DNA of 64,000 nt, from contig NZ_CP093312.1 of NCBI RefSeq assembly GCF_023213175.1, forward strand, positions 1,302,001-1,366,000. Direction: 5' to 3'. The notes under the pieces are model-generated. The model saw nothing but the letters and a program-made list of their open reading frames with translations. It ran no database searches and was not told where the DNA came from. Position numbers and translations under genes: made by a program. Source of the DNA: Sulfurovum sp. XGS-02 (GTDB lineage: Bacteria > Campylobacterota > Campylobacteria > Campylobacterales > Sulfurovaceae). Positions 46,659 to 53,555 of the stretch are shown here, piece by piece (position 1 is the first letter of the stretch; the number at the start of each line of letters is the position of its first letter).

Positions 46659-46672
46659 TCGCCCTCTCTATA

Positions 46673-47599
46673 CTAATACTTCTTATTGGTATATACCAGA
46701 AGATCTTTTTCACTCAGGTCCGCTATCAGTCCGGTAAGATTCCTTAATGAAAAAAGTTGCAGCTTTTCACCTTTTTCCTTTTTGAGTTCAGACGAGAATT
46801 TGTTTTTAGAGAAGAGAACAAACCTATCGACATCAAGCTCAGCTTGTGCACATTTTTCTTTGAGCTTTGTAAGTTCACTTTTGTTGGCTTTAGACTTGGC
46901 GTACTTTGTTGCACCTGCGATCATTTCACCGGACTTTCTTTTGATCAATATATCGATCTCAACATTCTTGTCCCAATACCCTCCGATACCTACAATAGGG
47001 TCACCAGTAAAAGCATCCTTGAAACTCTTTTTGAGCATTTCAAATACCAATTGATCATAGATAAGATTTGAAAACTCTGATCTTATACCTGACCAGTGCG
47101 CTTTCATCTCAGAGTAGTCACCCTCTTTGATACCTTTATAGTAAGGAGAGATACAGGCAAACCAGAAACGCATAAATGGCTGCATAAAGAGGAGTTTATC
47201 AGAATTACCCTCTTCTTCTTTTAATGGTTTTTCAACAGACCTGTCAAACGCCAAAAGCCCTTTTTTGATCAGCCAGTCTATAGCCTCTTCACCCTCTTCT
47301 CTCTTTACATTCGCTTTTTTAAATGCAGAGAACTCTCTTCGGTCACCAGAAGCTATGGCTGATAAAAGTTTGTGATAGACAGGCTTGCTCTTTGTCGTAT
47401 GTGCAATGTCTCCATGAATGTATCTGTAGTTACGAAGCACTTTTTCCTCTATCAATTCATCGATAGATCTGGAAAAGTCAACACGCCATCCCATACCGCC
47501 AAATACTGCAAAGTACTCTACTGCCTGTTCAAAGTCAGTCGCATGGTTTTGGTAACAAAAAGAGCGGAAGTGCTGCAGTAGTGTCGGATTTTTCGCCAT
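46673..47599 (-). CDS. DUF234 domain protein without ATPase part
   Basis: A 308-residue protein: an N-terminal winged-helix-like part (about 1-120) and a C-terminal DUF234 PD-(D/E)xK-like domain. The nuclease-type core is seen in 'IGGYWDKNVEIDILIKRKSGEMIAGATKYAKSKAN' (Glu/Asp then a Lys where Cys/Glu-x-Lys is usual). In archaea and many bacteria this domain closes a STAND/AAA-like ATPase; here no Walker A or B is present and no ATPase gene is adjacent. It is convergent with the TRAP gene. The function is unknown. Confidence 0.75.
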   Translation of the reverse strand: MAKNPTLLQHFRSFCYQNHATDFEQAVEYFAVFGGMGWRVDFSRSIDELIEEKVLRNYRYIHGDIAHTTKSKPVYHKLLSAIASGDRREFSAFKKANVKREEGEEAIDWLIKKGLLAFDRSVEKPLKEEEGNSDKLLFMQPFMRFWFACISPYYKGIKEGDYSEMKAHWSGIRSEFSNLIYDQLVFEMLKKSFKDAFTGDPIVGIGGYWDKNVEIDILIKRKSGEMIAGATKYAKSKANKSELTKLKEKCAQAELDVDRFVLFSKNKFSSELKKEKGEKLQLFSLRNLTGLIADLSEKDLLVYTNKKY

Positions 47600-47751
47600 C
47601 AGGAAGCCTTTATTTTAATGCACAGATTATACCCAAGATGCTGTTATAACCCTGCCATATTCCATCATCTTTTATGTGGTTTACCTCTTCTGCACTCATT
47701 TATTTTTAATTTTATAAGTGACTTCAAAGCTTTACTAGCTAATATGGGCTT

Positions 47752-49182
47752 ATGAAATTAAATGAATTACACGTAACCAACCCCTACTTAGATCTACCAA
47801 ATGAGTGCTATGACAGAGTCGCACCCACACCCCTTGCAGACCCCTACCTCATACATGCCAACACCGATGTGGCAAAGGTACTCGATATTGATGAAGATGA
47901 ACTTCAGACCGAGGCATTTGTGAAGTTTCTCAATGGTGAGTATCTATTAGAGGGTTCAGAACCTTTTGCCATGTGTTATGCAGGGCATCAGTTTGGGTAT
48001 TTTGTACCTAGGCTGGGGGATGGAAGAGCCATAAACATCGGCACAATAGACAAGTATCATCTTCAGCTTAAAGGTGCGGGGACCACTGAGTATTCCCGTA
48101 ACGGTGACGGGCGGGCGGTACTGCGTTCAAGTATCAGAGAGTATCTTATGAGTGAAGCAATGGACGGTCTGAGTATACCCACCACACTCTGTTTGGGACT
48201 GATAGGTTCAGAACATGATGTAAGACGCGAAAAGATAGAAAAAGGTGCTATTGTCTGCCGTGTGAGTTCTTCATGGGTGCGTTTTGGTACATTTGAATAT
48301 TATGCCCATCAAGGAAAGTTCAAAGAGCTTGCTGCATTGGCTGATTATGTCATCAAAGAGAATTTCCCACATCACAGAGGTAAAGAAAACCGCTATACCC
48401 TGCTCTTTAATGATGTGATGATCATCACGGCCAGACTCATAGCACAATGGATGTCAGTCGGCTTTAACCACGGTGTCATGAACACAGACAATATGTCCAT
48501 AGCAGGACTGACGATAGACTATGGACCGTATGCATTTTTGGATGATTTTAGGCATGAACATGTATGCAACCATACAGATGTAGAGGGACGCTACAGTTTT
48601 GCCAACCAGCCCGAAATAGCTAAATGGAATCTTAAATCGCTTGTGATGGCCCTTAGTCCATTGACCGATACGGAGAAGATGGAAAAGAACCTGGCTATGT
48701 TTGACAAGATCTATATACGCTATTTTCACTACTATATGTGTAAAAAACTTGGATTTGAAGGCACGATAGAAGGCGACCCGGAACTCATAGACGATATGCT
48801 GGATATGCTCGAACAGTTACATGTGGACTATACGCTCTTTTTTAGGACACTCAGTCACTATGAGGGAGACAGAGAAGCTCTTCTCTCTACAGGGCTATAC
48901 CATGAGCCTATGAATGCATGGCTGGACAGATATGATGCACGTATTAAAACCATAGACACCACAGAGAGAAAAGAGCAGATGCTCTCTGCCAATCCGAAAT
49001 ATGTCCTCAAGAACTATATGCTTCAGGAAGCTATAGATGCTGCAGAGAAAGGTAACTTCTCTGTAGTAGATGATCTCTTTAAGATCGCCCAAAACCCATT
49101 TGACGAACATCCAGCGTTTGAACGATGGGCAGGTGCCACACCGCAAGAGTTTAAGAATCAAAAGCTCAGCTGCTCTTCTTAA
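47752..49182 (+). CDS. selO: Protein adenylyltransferase SelO (YdiU)
   Basis: A 476-residue pseudokinase-fold enzyme that transfers AMP to proteins. Seen: 'AMCYAGHQFGYFVPRLGDGRAI', the nucleotide-site Lys in LQLKGAGTTEYSR, RSSIREYL, and the metal-binding 'GVMNTDNM' and 'DYGPYAFLDDF'. The protein ends in SCSS: the antepenultimate Cys occupies the place of selenocysteine in eukaryotic SelO, thought to matter for redox control. TAATAT precedes the gene near the start. It is monocistronic or followed by the small gene at 49256. Confidence 0.92.
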   Translation: MKLNELHVTNPYLDLPNECYDRVAPTPLADPYLIHANTDVAKVLDIDEDELQTEAFVKFLNGEYLLEGSEPFAMCYAGHQFGYFVPRLGDGRAINIGTIDKYHLQLKGAGTTEYSRNGDGRAVLRSSIREYLMSEAMDGLSIPTTLCLGLIGSEHDVRREKIEKGAIVCRVSSSWVRFGTFEYYAHQGKFKELAALADYVIKENFPHHRGKENRYTLLFNDVMIITARLIAQWMSVGFNHGVMNTDNMSIAGLTIDYGPYAFLDDFRHEHVCNHTDVEGRYSFANQPEIAKWNLKSLVMALSPLTDTEKMEKNLAMFDKIYIRYFHYYMCKKLGFEGTIEGDPELIDDMLDMLEQLHVDYTLFFRTLSHYEGDREALLSTGLYHEPMNAWLDRYDARIKTIDTTERKEQMLSANPKYVLKNYMLQEAIDAAEKGNFSVVDDLFKIAQNPFDEHPAFERWAGATPQEFKNQKLSCSS

Positions 49183-49255
49183 CGAGGAAAACCTGCAGAT
49201 AGTCAAAGCGTAGTGATGCTATACTAAAAAAAGTACACTATACAAAGGAGACAGC

Positions 49256-49399
49256 ATGAATCAGGACGAATTATTAGACCTATATCTTGAAAAGTTACGT
49301 GTATTATGCAAAGAAAAACTTGAAGAGCGTGAGATCAGTGTCATAGAAGCATTGAAAGAGTCAATACTCTATATTGAAGGGGAGATGCAGGAGTACTAA
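49256..49399 (+). CDS. Small acidic helical protein
   Basis: A 47-residue acidic protein starting MNQDELLDLYLEKL and ending EMQEY, with one Cys and a fully helical amphipathic look. The ATG at 49256 has a strong AAAGGAG site 6 bases upstream and a TATACT box at 49220-49225, so it is a well-formed stand-alone gene despite its size. The function is unknown. Its 3' end almost meets the convergent membrane-protein gene (24 bp). Confidence 0.6.
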   Translation: MNQDELLDLYLEKLRVLCKEKLEEREISVIEALKESILYIEGEMQEY

Positions 49400-49422
49400 A
49401 GTACCCTCCTCCTTGTTCAAGG

Positions 49423-49725
49423 TCAACCAAACATCCCTCTTGTTGTCAATAATGTAGCAAGTCCTACCATCATAAAAACACCAAAGAATTTCATATAGTG
49501 CCGGTTGTTGATCATCGTAGAGATGATGGTTCCAGCGACCAAAGAAACCGCCAAAAATCCATAAAGTACAAACATCAGCATGATCACATGTTGCGGCCAT
49601 TGCAGCGGCTTTTCATCAGGGAGTACGAATGTCTGCAGTCCGATAGTGACTATCCATATATAGAGCATTACAGAGAAAAAAGCCGTCCAAAATAAAAACT
49701 GTATCTTACCGCTTCGTATGAGCAT
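49423..49725 (-). CDS. Small three-helix membrane protein
   Basis: A 100-residue protein with three transmembrane helices (about 10-30, 45-68 and 75-95) and no conserved acidic residues inside them. No family recognised. AAGGG before the ATG at 49725 makes that start better than one at 49746. It is convergent with the 47-residue gene and divergent from the peptide locus at 49.8 kb. Confidence 0.65.
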   Translation of the reverse strand: MLIRSGKIQFLFWTAFFSVMLYIWIVTIGLQTFVLPDEKPLQWPQHVIMLMFVLYGFLAVSLVAGTIISTMINNRHYMKFFGVFMMVGLATLLTTRGMFG

Positions 49726-49821
49726 CTTTTCCCTTGTTTCGTACATATGTCAATTTGTCATATTTTTAATCATGTTGAAAAAATTGAGATAATATTTATA
49801 TGCAGTCTGATTATGTTGTGT

Positions 49822-49875
49822 CAAACAACAGAGGCAACTGCTGTTTGAACCTCGTAGTCAAATCCTGACTACGAG
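49822..49875 (+). promoter_or_regulatory. Structured leader of the small hydrophobic peptide gene
   Basis: Two hairpins lie in the leader. The first pairs CAAACAACAG (49822-49831) with CTGCTGTTTG (49838-49847), one mismatch. The second pairs CTCGTAGTC (49851-49859) with GACTACGAG (49867-49875), a perfect 9-bp stem with a 7-nt loop. The right arm of the second stem contains the first bases (GAG) of the GAGAGGTGG ribosome-binding region of the peptide at 49890, so folding would hinder translation. A TAATAT-like -10 lies at about 49791-49796. Confidence 0.5.
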
Positions 49876-49889
49876 AGGTGGTGAATGAT

Positions 49890-49955
49890 ATGGATATTAT
49901 CATTCTAATTTTGACAATTGTTCTAGCTATCCTTAGATACCTAAATAGTTGCTAA
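49890..49955 (+). CDS. 21-residue hydrophobic peptide, candidate type I toxin-like
   Basis: The peptide reads MDIIILILTIVLAILRYLNSC: one transmembrane helix with a single Arg and a polar tail. A purine-rich GAGAGGTGGTG site lies 6-16 bases upstream. It sits in a compact transcription unit with a TATAAT-like box, two leader hairpins and a terminator hairpin (49962-49981). This arrangement and peptide composition resemble membrane toxins of type I systems such as TisB, ZorO or DinQ. Toxicity and an antisense RNA are not shown by the sequence. A minus-strand TAATAT (49894-49899) would start an antisense RNA over the ribosome-binding site, which is speculation. A chance frame cannot be excluded. 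Confidence 0.5.
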   Translation: MDIIILILTIVLAILRYLNSC

Positions 49956-49961
49956 CCATCC

Positions 49962-49981
49962 GAGGGAGCTTAGGCTCTCTC
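49962..49981 (+). terminator. Terminator of the hydrophobic peptide unit
   Basis: GAGGGAGC pairs with GCTCTCTC (8 bp, one G-U) around a TTAG loop, 6 bases after the peptide stop codon. It is followed by TTCAAACATTATTTT, a moderate T-rich tail. Confidence 0.5.
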
Positions 49982-50100
49982 TTCAAACATTATTTTAGCA
50001 GAAAATATTTTGCATGTAAATAGTCACTATCATCATACATTCCTGAAGTAAAAAGTGTTACACTAATAGTGATAGACTTTTATTACAAGGTTTCTAGCGC

Positions 50101-50958
50101 ATGGCGAGCTATTATCTACTACTCATACAGTTTCTTTTTGCACTTATCTCACTCTTTTTGGTTTGGCAAAGTGTGGGTTACTTCCGCCGTATGTGGAGGT
50201 ACAAGAAAATCAAAGCTATGCCTTTTCCAAGATCCTATATGACCATACTACAAAACACACACCAGTACAAGACACTTGCACCTAAACAGAAAGAAAAACT
50301 TCACGTTATGATACTTTTTTTCATAGATCAAAAAGAGTTCTTAGGTGCCAGAATGAACATCAATGATGAGATAAAAGTCATCATCGCATTTTATGCTTGT
50401 CTCATGCGACTTGGATTTGAACTGGGTGAGAAAGACCATGTCAGTACCATCATAGTCTATCCCGAGCACTTCATCGTCGATGACTCAGATACGATTGATG
50501 GCATACACCACACCCGCACATCTGTCCTAGAAGGGCAATCAGCCAATGGCACTGTAGTCATCTCATGGCAGGATATAGCGCAAAATATAGCTAAGCCGGG
50601 GAAAGAGAATGTCATCATCCATGAGTTTGCCCATGAGTTGGATTTTGAAGATGGTCTTGCAGACGGAACACCTCTTTTGGAAACTTCAAACTATCAAAAG
50701 TGGTCTGAAGTTTTCTCTAAAGCTTTTACTACATTAAAAAAACTTGAGGAGAGGCAAAAACATTCAAAAGGACTGAGACTTTTAGGTGACTATGCGCTCA
50801 CAAATGAAGCTGAGTTTTTTGCAGTGTGTAGTGAGCGATTTTTTCAGACACCTAAAGCGTTCAAAAAGCATTTTCCTGATGTCTATGAAGAACTTAAACG
50901 CTTTTATAGACTTGATGCAGAAAAGTTATTCTCATCACATCCCGATCATAATGAATGA
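50101..50958 (+). CDS. MtfA-like zinc peptidase
   Basis: A 285-residue protein of the MtfA/M90 peptidase family. An N-terminal transmembrane helix (about 5-25) is followed by a soluble gluzincin-like domain with the zinc motif HEFAH and the downstream 'LTNEAEFFAVCSERFF' segment supplying the further Glu ligand. MtfA in E. coli binds the repressor Mlc and cleaves peptides; the membrane helix here suggests anchoring. It lies after the small-peptide locus and is transcribed on its own. Confidence 0.88.
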   Translation: MASYYLLLIQFLFALISLFLVWQSVGYFRRMWRYKKIKAMPFPRSYMTILQNTHQYKTLAPKQKEKLHVMILFFIDQKEFLGARMNINDEIKVIIAFYACLMRLGFELGEKDHVSTIIVYPEHFIVDDSDTIDGIHHTRTSVLEGQSANGTVVISWQDIAQNIAKPGKENVIIHEFAHELDFEDGLADGTPLLETSNYQKWSEVFSKAFTTLKKLEERQKHSKGLRLLGDYALTNEAEFFAVCSERFFQTPKAFKKHFPDVYEELKRFYRLDAEKLFSSHPDHNE

Positions 50959-51003
50959 TGTTGTTCACGTAATTTACATGACACCTATTTATTATTTAAA
51001 CCA

Positions 51004-51432
51004 TTAAAGATGCTTTTCAACCCATTTTATGATCTGTTTACTACTGCGTGCGCCGGTAAATCTATCTATCTCTTTTCCATCTTTAAACACAAGTACTGCC
51101 GGGATATTTACTATAATGATTGTTGGGTTTTGTGTTTGAGCGTTGTCATTGTTTATCTTTAAAAACTGTGCTTGTAATGGCATAGCCATAGCTGCAGCTT
51201 CAAAATGAGGTGCCATAGTCAAGCATGGACCACACCAAGGTGCCCAGAAGTCAACTATAATAGGTAGATCAGAAGCATGAACAAAGTAGTCCAATATAGC
51301 TAAATTTGCATTCAGTGGCTTACTTTCTAACAGTGAACCTCCACACTCTTTACAATGTTCAGTAGTGTATGTCTCCTTCTTTTTTACACTGCTTACTTTA
51401 AGACAATGGGGACAAACTACATTAATATGCAT
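51004..51432 (-). CDS. trxC: Thioredoxin 2 (TrxC type)
   Basis: A 142-residue cytoplasmic thioredoxin. The N-terminal zinc ribbon has two CxxC pairs (CPHC and CKEC) typical of TrxC. The thioredoxin domain has WCGPC and the cis-proline in NIPAVLVF. The linker and fold match the TrxC group, which is linked with oxidative stress. The start at 51432 follows GGAG. It is convergent with the MtfA gene. Confidence 0.9.
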   Translation of the reverse strand: MHINVVCPHCLKVSSVKKKETYTTEHCKECGGSLLESKPLNANLAILDYFVHASDLPIIVDFWAPWCGPCLTMAPHFEAAAMAMPLQAQFLKINNDNAQTQNPTIIIVNIPAVLVFKDGKEIDRFTGARSSKQIIKWVEKHL

Positions 51433-51716
51433 ATCGCGACACTCCAATTTTATTTAGTAAGTATTATATCTGGTATAGATCAGAGTTTATACCCTCTCTC
51501 ATTTGTCCTATTATGACCAAAATGTCTGAACCTAACAAAAAATGTTTTATTCTTAAAATTATAAGGAACATATATGACTGCATCAAAACAAGTCTATATA
51601 ACTATAGAAATGATCAACGACCTTACAAAATTGGTAAATTACTCGTTCATGACGGTATCCAATCAATACTATTAATGATCAACGGGTATAATAAACAAAA
51701 AGAAAGGGTTGTAATT

Positions 51717-51821
51717 ATGACTACTTTATTCATGATTATTTCAACTATTGTGATTATCTATGTCGCTGTAATGGTAGTGAGTATAATGAAACAAGGAAAG
51801 AAAAAAAAGGATGATGGTTAA
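51717..51821 (+). CDS. 34-residue membrane peptide
   Basis: A small protein with a hydrophobic helix (about residues 4-24, IISTIVIIYVAVMVVSI) and a strongly basic tail (KQGKKKKDDG). AAAGGG lies 10 bases before the ATG at 51717; a longer frame starting at 51513 is probably not used, since its first 68 residues look random. Function unknown. It could be a subunit accessory peptide or a toxin-like peptide; the sequence does not decide. Confidence 0.5.
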   Translation: MTTLFMIISTIVIIYVAVMVVSIMKQGKKKKDDG

Positions 51822-51888
51822 GAGAGTATAAGAGAATCAAACACTAGCTTATAGCGACTACTATCCAGTAGACACTTTTCGGCTTAGC

Positions 51889-51904
51889 TATCATTATCAC
51901 CTGA
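51889..51904 (+). repeat. 16-base direct repeat, copy 1
   Basis: TATCATTATCACCTGA, identical to 52155-52170 (251 bases on). Both copies lie in the gene-free flank of the rsmE-like gene. Confidence 0.7.
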
Positions 51905-52095
51905 CCACTATAGCTGTTTGAGAGGTTGGGAGCAGTTTAAACTTTCCTCAATTTCTTCAACACCATAACCATTGCCAAAGTGTCAAGCTTTCAGTACGCT
52001 AAAAGTACATTTCTCGTTTTCTCTTTTCCAATAAGCAACACTAAAACTTAGTGAAATATGCAACAAAATTTAGGAGAAAAAGAGATAATAGAAAA

Positions 52096-52124
52096 CCTTA
52101 TAAGTTTATATATTTTATAAAGTT
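52096..52124 (+). repeat. 29-base AT repeat, copy 1
   Basis: It matches 53287-53315 in the same orientation at about 25 of 29 positions, with the 15-base core TTATATATTTTATAA identical. The two copies bracket the rsmE-like gene and its gaps, 1.19 kb apart. Each is itself nearly palindromic. Confidence 0.6.
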
Positions 52125-52154
52125 TTGAAAAGAAGACAATTTAGGGGTCAATTT

Positions 52155-52170
52155 TATCATTATCACCTGA
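52155..52170 (+). repeat. 16-base direct repeat, copy 2
   Basis: TATCATTATCACCTGA, 25 bases from the stop codon of the rsmE-like gene, preceded by AGGGGTCAATTT. Confidence 0.7.
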
Positions 52171-52194
52171 ACGGTATAATTTATGCTATTACTG

Positions 52195-52944
52195 TCATAC
52201 CTTTAACCAATCACCAAGTAACACATTAACCACAGTTTCTGTTCTTAATATCCTTTGTCCTAAACTAACTGATGTACAACCTTTTTGGCAAAGTAAATCA
52301 ACTTCATATTCTATCCAACCGCCTTCAGCCCCGATACATAGTACCTTTGGCATATAATCTTTATTACTAGTCTTATGCTTTGTAACATCGAGATATGATT
52401 TCCAAGATTGTGAAGCATAAGGATGAGCAATTACTGCATTAGCTTGCTCTTTATAGCCCTTTTTATCTAGTAATAAAGTAGGAAATTCATCTTCAACAAA
52501 TGGCTTAAAACGTTTTTTAAACTCAATAACTGGCGGCACTGTATCTATGGCTTGTTGTAACCCTTCAAAAACAAACTCATCTATACGGTTTAGTAAAGGG
52601 CTTTGCCAATAACTTTTTTGAGTACGGTAACTATTTACAATAATAAGTTTATTAACACCAAGAGATGTCATATCCATAATCAATCTACGAAGCACTTTTG
52701 GACGCGGCAAAGCAAGAATAACTGTTAAATCAAGTTTAGCTGGTGGTTTTTTATCCAGTGTAACATCAGCAAGAAGTACTTCATCGTTATTGATTTGAGC
52801 AATAGTAGCTTTACCTATGTTACCACCAATCTCAGCAATAGTTAAACTATCCCCTACCCTAGATTTCAGTACCTCTTTAATATGAGTAACTTGCTTTGGA
52901 TCACTAATGATTTTGGCATTTTTAGGTAATAAAATACAGTTCAA
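52195..52944 (-). CDS. RsmE-like 16S rRNA m3U1498 methyltransferase, TTG start
   Basis: A 249-residue SPOUT-fold protein. The RsmE family marks are present: IGAEGGWIE and SLGQRILRTETVV, plus 'LALPRPKVLRRLIMDMTSLGV'. This last stretch is, by my recollection, more like a gammaproteobacterial RsmE variant than the usual campylobacterotal one. RsmE methylates U1498 of 16S rRNA in the 30S subunit. It starts at TTG directly after a stop codon, with no ribosome-binding site, so expression may be weak. It is boxed by repeats (GGGGTCA-type motifs 6-45 bases from each end) and lies in AT-rich DNA, which suggests acquisition. It may be a second copy or the only copy; the window cannot tell. Confidence 0.8.
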   Translation of the reverse strand: MNCILLPKNAKIISDPKQVTHIKEVLKSRVGDSLTIAEIGGNIGKATIAQINNDEVLLADVTLDKKPPAKLDLTVILALPRPKVLRRLIMDMTSLGVNKLIIVNSYRTQKSYWQSPLLNRIDEFVFEGLQQAIDTVPPVIEFKKRFKPFVEDEFPTLLLDKKGYKEQANAVIAHPYASQSWKSYLDVTKHKTSNKDYMPKVLCIGAEGGWIEYEVDLLCQKGCTSVSLGQRILRTETVVNVLLGDWLKV

Positions 52945-53122
52945 ATTATGAAAATAGGGGCCAGTTTATAACGATAACTCATTGCCTATTCCTCTTAATA
53001 ACCCCACAAATAGTCAGGTTGTGATATATCTAATACTTTAACAATCATATGCTGAGAATAGCCTTCTTTATCGGCTTTAAGTATCTATTTATTACGTATT
53101 TTCATGTTTTTGTATGGGTTCT

Positions 53123-53148
53123 CTCGTTACACCTTTTTAAGGTGTAAT
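53123..53148. repeat. Hairpin element sharing AGGTGTAACGAG with 33.3 kb
   Basis: CTCGTTACACCTT and AAGGTGTAAT form a 9-bp hairpin. In reverse orientation the 12-mer AGGTGTAACGAG equals 33306-33317, which also sits at the end of a CACCT/AGGTG hairpin. Confidence 0.4.
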
Positions 53149-53231
53149 ACCTACTTCTGTTAGATGCTTATCTTATTTTGTCTCTACCTAGCGGTGTAAA
53201 TGGTTTTTCGATGGATTAAACTGCCCTATGC

Positions 53232-53345
53232 ATTACGCCTCGAAGAGACGAAACGAGAAAAACATGTTTTCTAGGGTTAGGGGAATCTTTATAAAGTTAT
53301 ATATTTTATAAGGTTAGTCGCTGTAGCGACATTTTCGAGGCATAA
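53232..53345. repeat. Inverted repeat ATTACGCCTCGAA / TTCGAGGCATAAT
   Basis: 13-base arms (12 of 13 matching) at 53232-53244 and 53333-53345 enclose the second 29-base AT repeat and a 14-base perfect palindrome (53317-53330). This is the footprint expected of a small non-coding mobile element or its remnant. Confidence 0.4.
53287..53315 (+). repeat. 29-base AT repeat, copy 2
   Basis: Direct-orientation partner of 52096-52124, on the other side of the rsmE-like gene. It is followed after one base by the GTCGCT/AGCGAC palindrome. Confidence 0.6.
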
Positions 53346-53555
53346 TTTTGTCTACTTCAATAGAAAATCTTATAGCATGTTCTATATAGGAGATTTCATA
53401 ATGAAAACATAAACTCGAATGAATTTAAAAACCGGTAGTTTATTTCCCTGAATTTAATTGTCTTTATTAGAACTCACAGTTCCACCACTCTCTCAAAGAT
53501 CTCCACTGTTCATTGATGGTATGGAACGCTTCCATAATCTCAAATGAGAATATTT

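Larger units (their letters stand above)
51822..52194. other. AT-rich gap with repeats, left flank of the rsmE-like gene
   Basis: About 370 bases without a gene. It holds an exact 16-base direct repeat TATCATTATCACCTGA (51889-51904 and 52155-52170), one member of an AT palindromic 29-base repeat (52096-52124), and a GGGGTCA motif at 52144-52150. Confidence 0.6.
52945..53555. other. Gene-poor repeat-rich region, right flank of the rsmE-like gene
   Basis: About 610 bases with no convincing gene. It contains AGGGGCCAGTTT at 52955, a TTACACCTT/AAGGTGTAA hairpin (53123-53148 region), an ATTACGCCTCGAA element (53232-53244) whose inverted partner is TTCGAGGCATAAT (53333-53345), the second 29-base AT repeat (53287-53315) and a perfect GTCGCT/AGCGAC hairpin (53317-53330). 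A 22-codon frame on the minus strand (53467-53535) could be the remnant of a gene that once followed the DUF2130 gene. Confidence 0.55.

Noticed and set aside
53467-53535. 22-codon minus-strand frame after the DUF2130 gene
   Set aside because: No ribosome-binding site. The residues (Trp-rich, helical) look like a true protein end, so it may be the remnant of a lost gene, but it is too short to claim.
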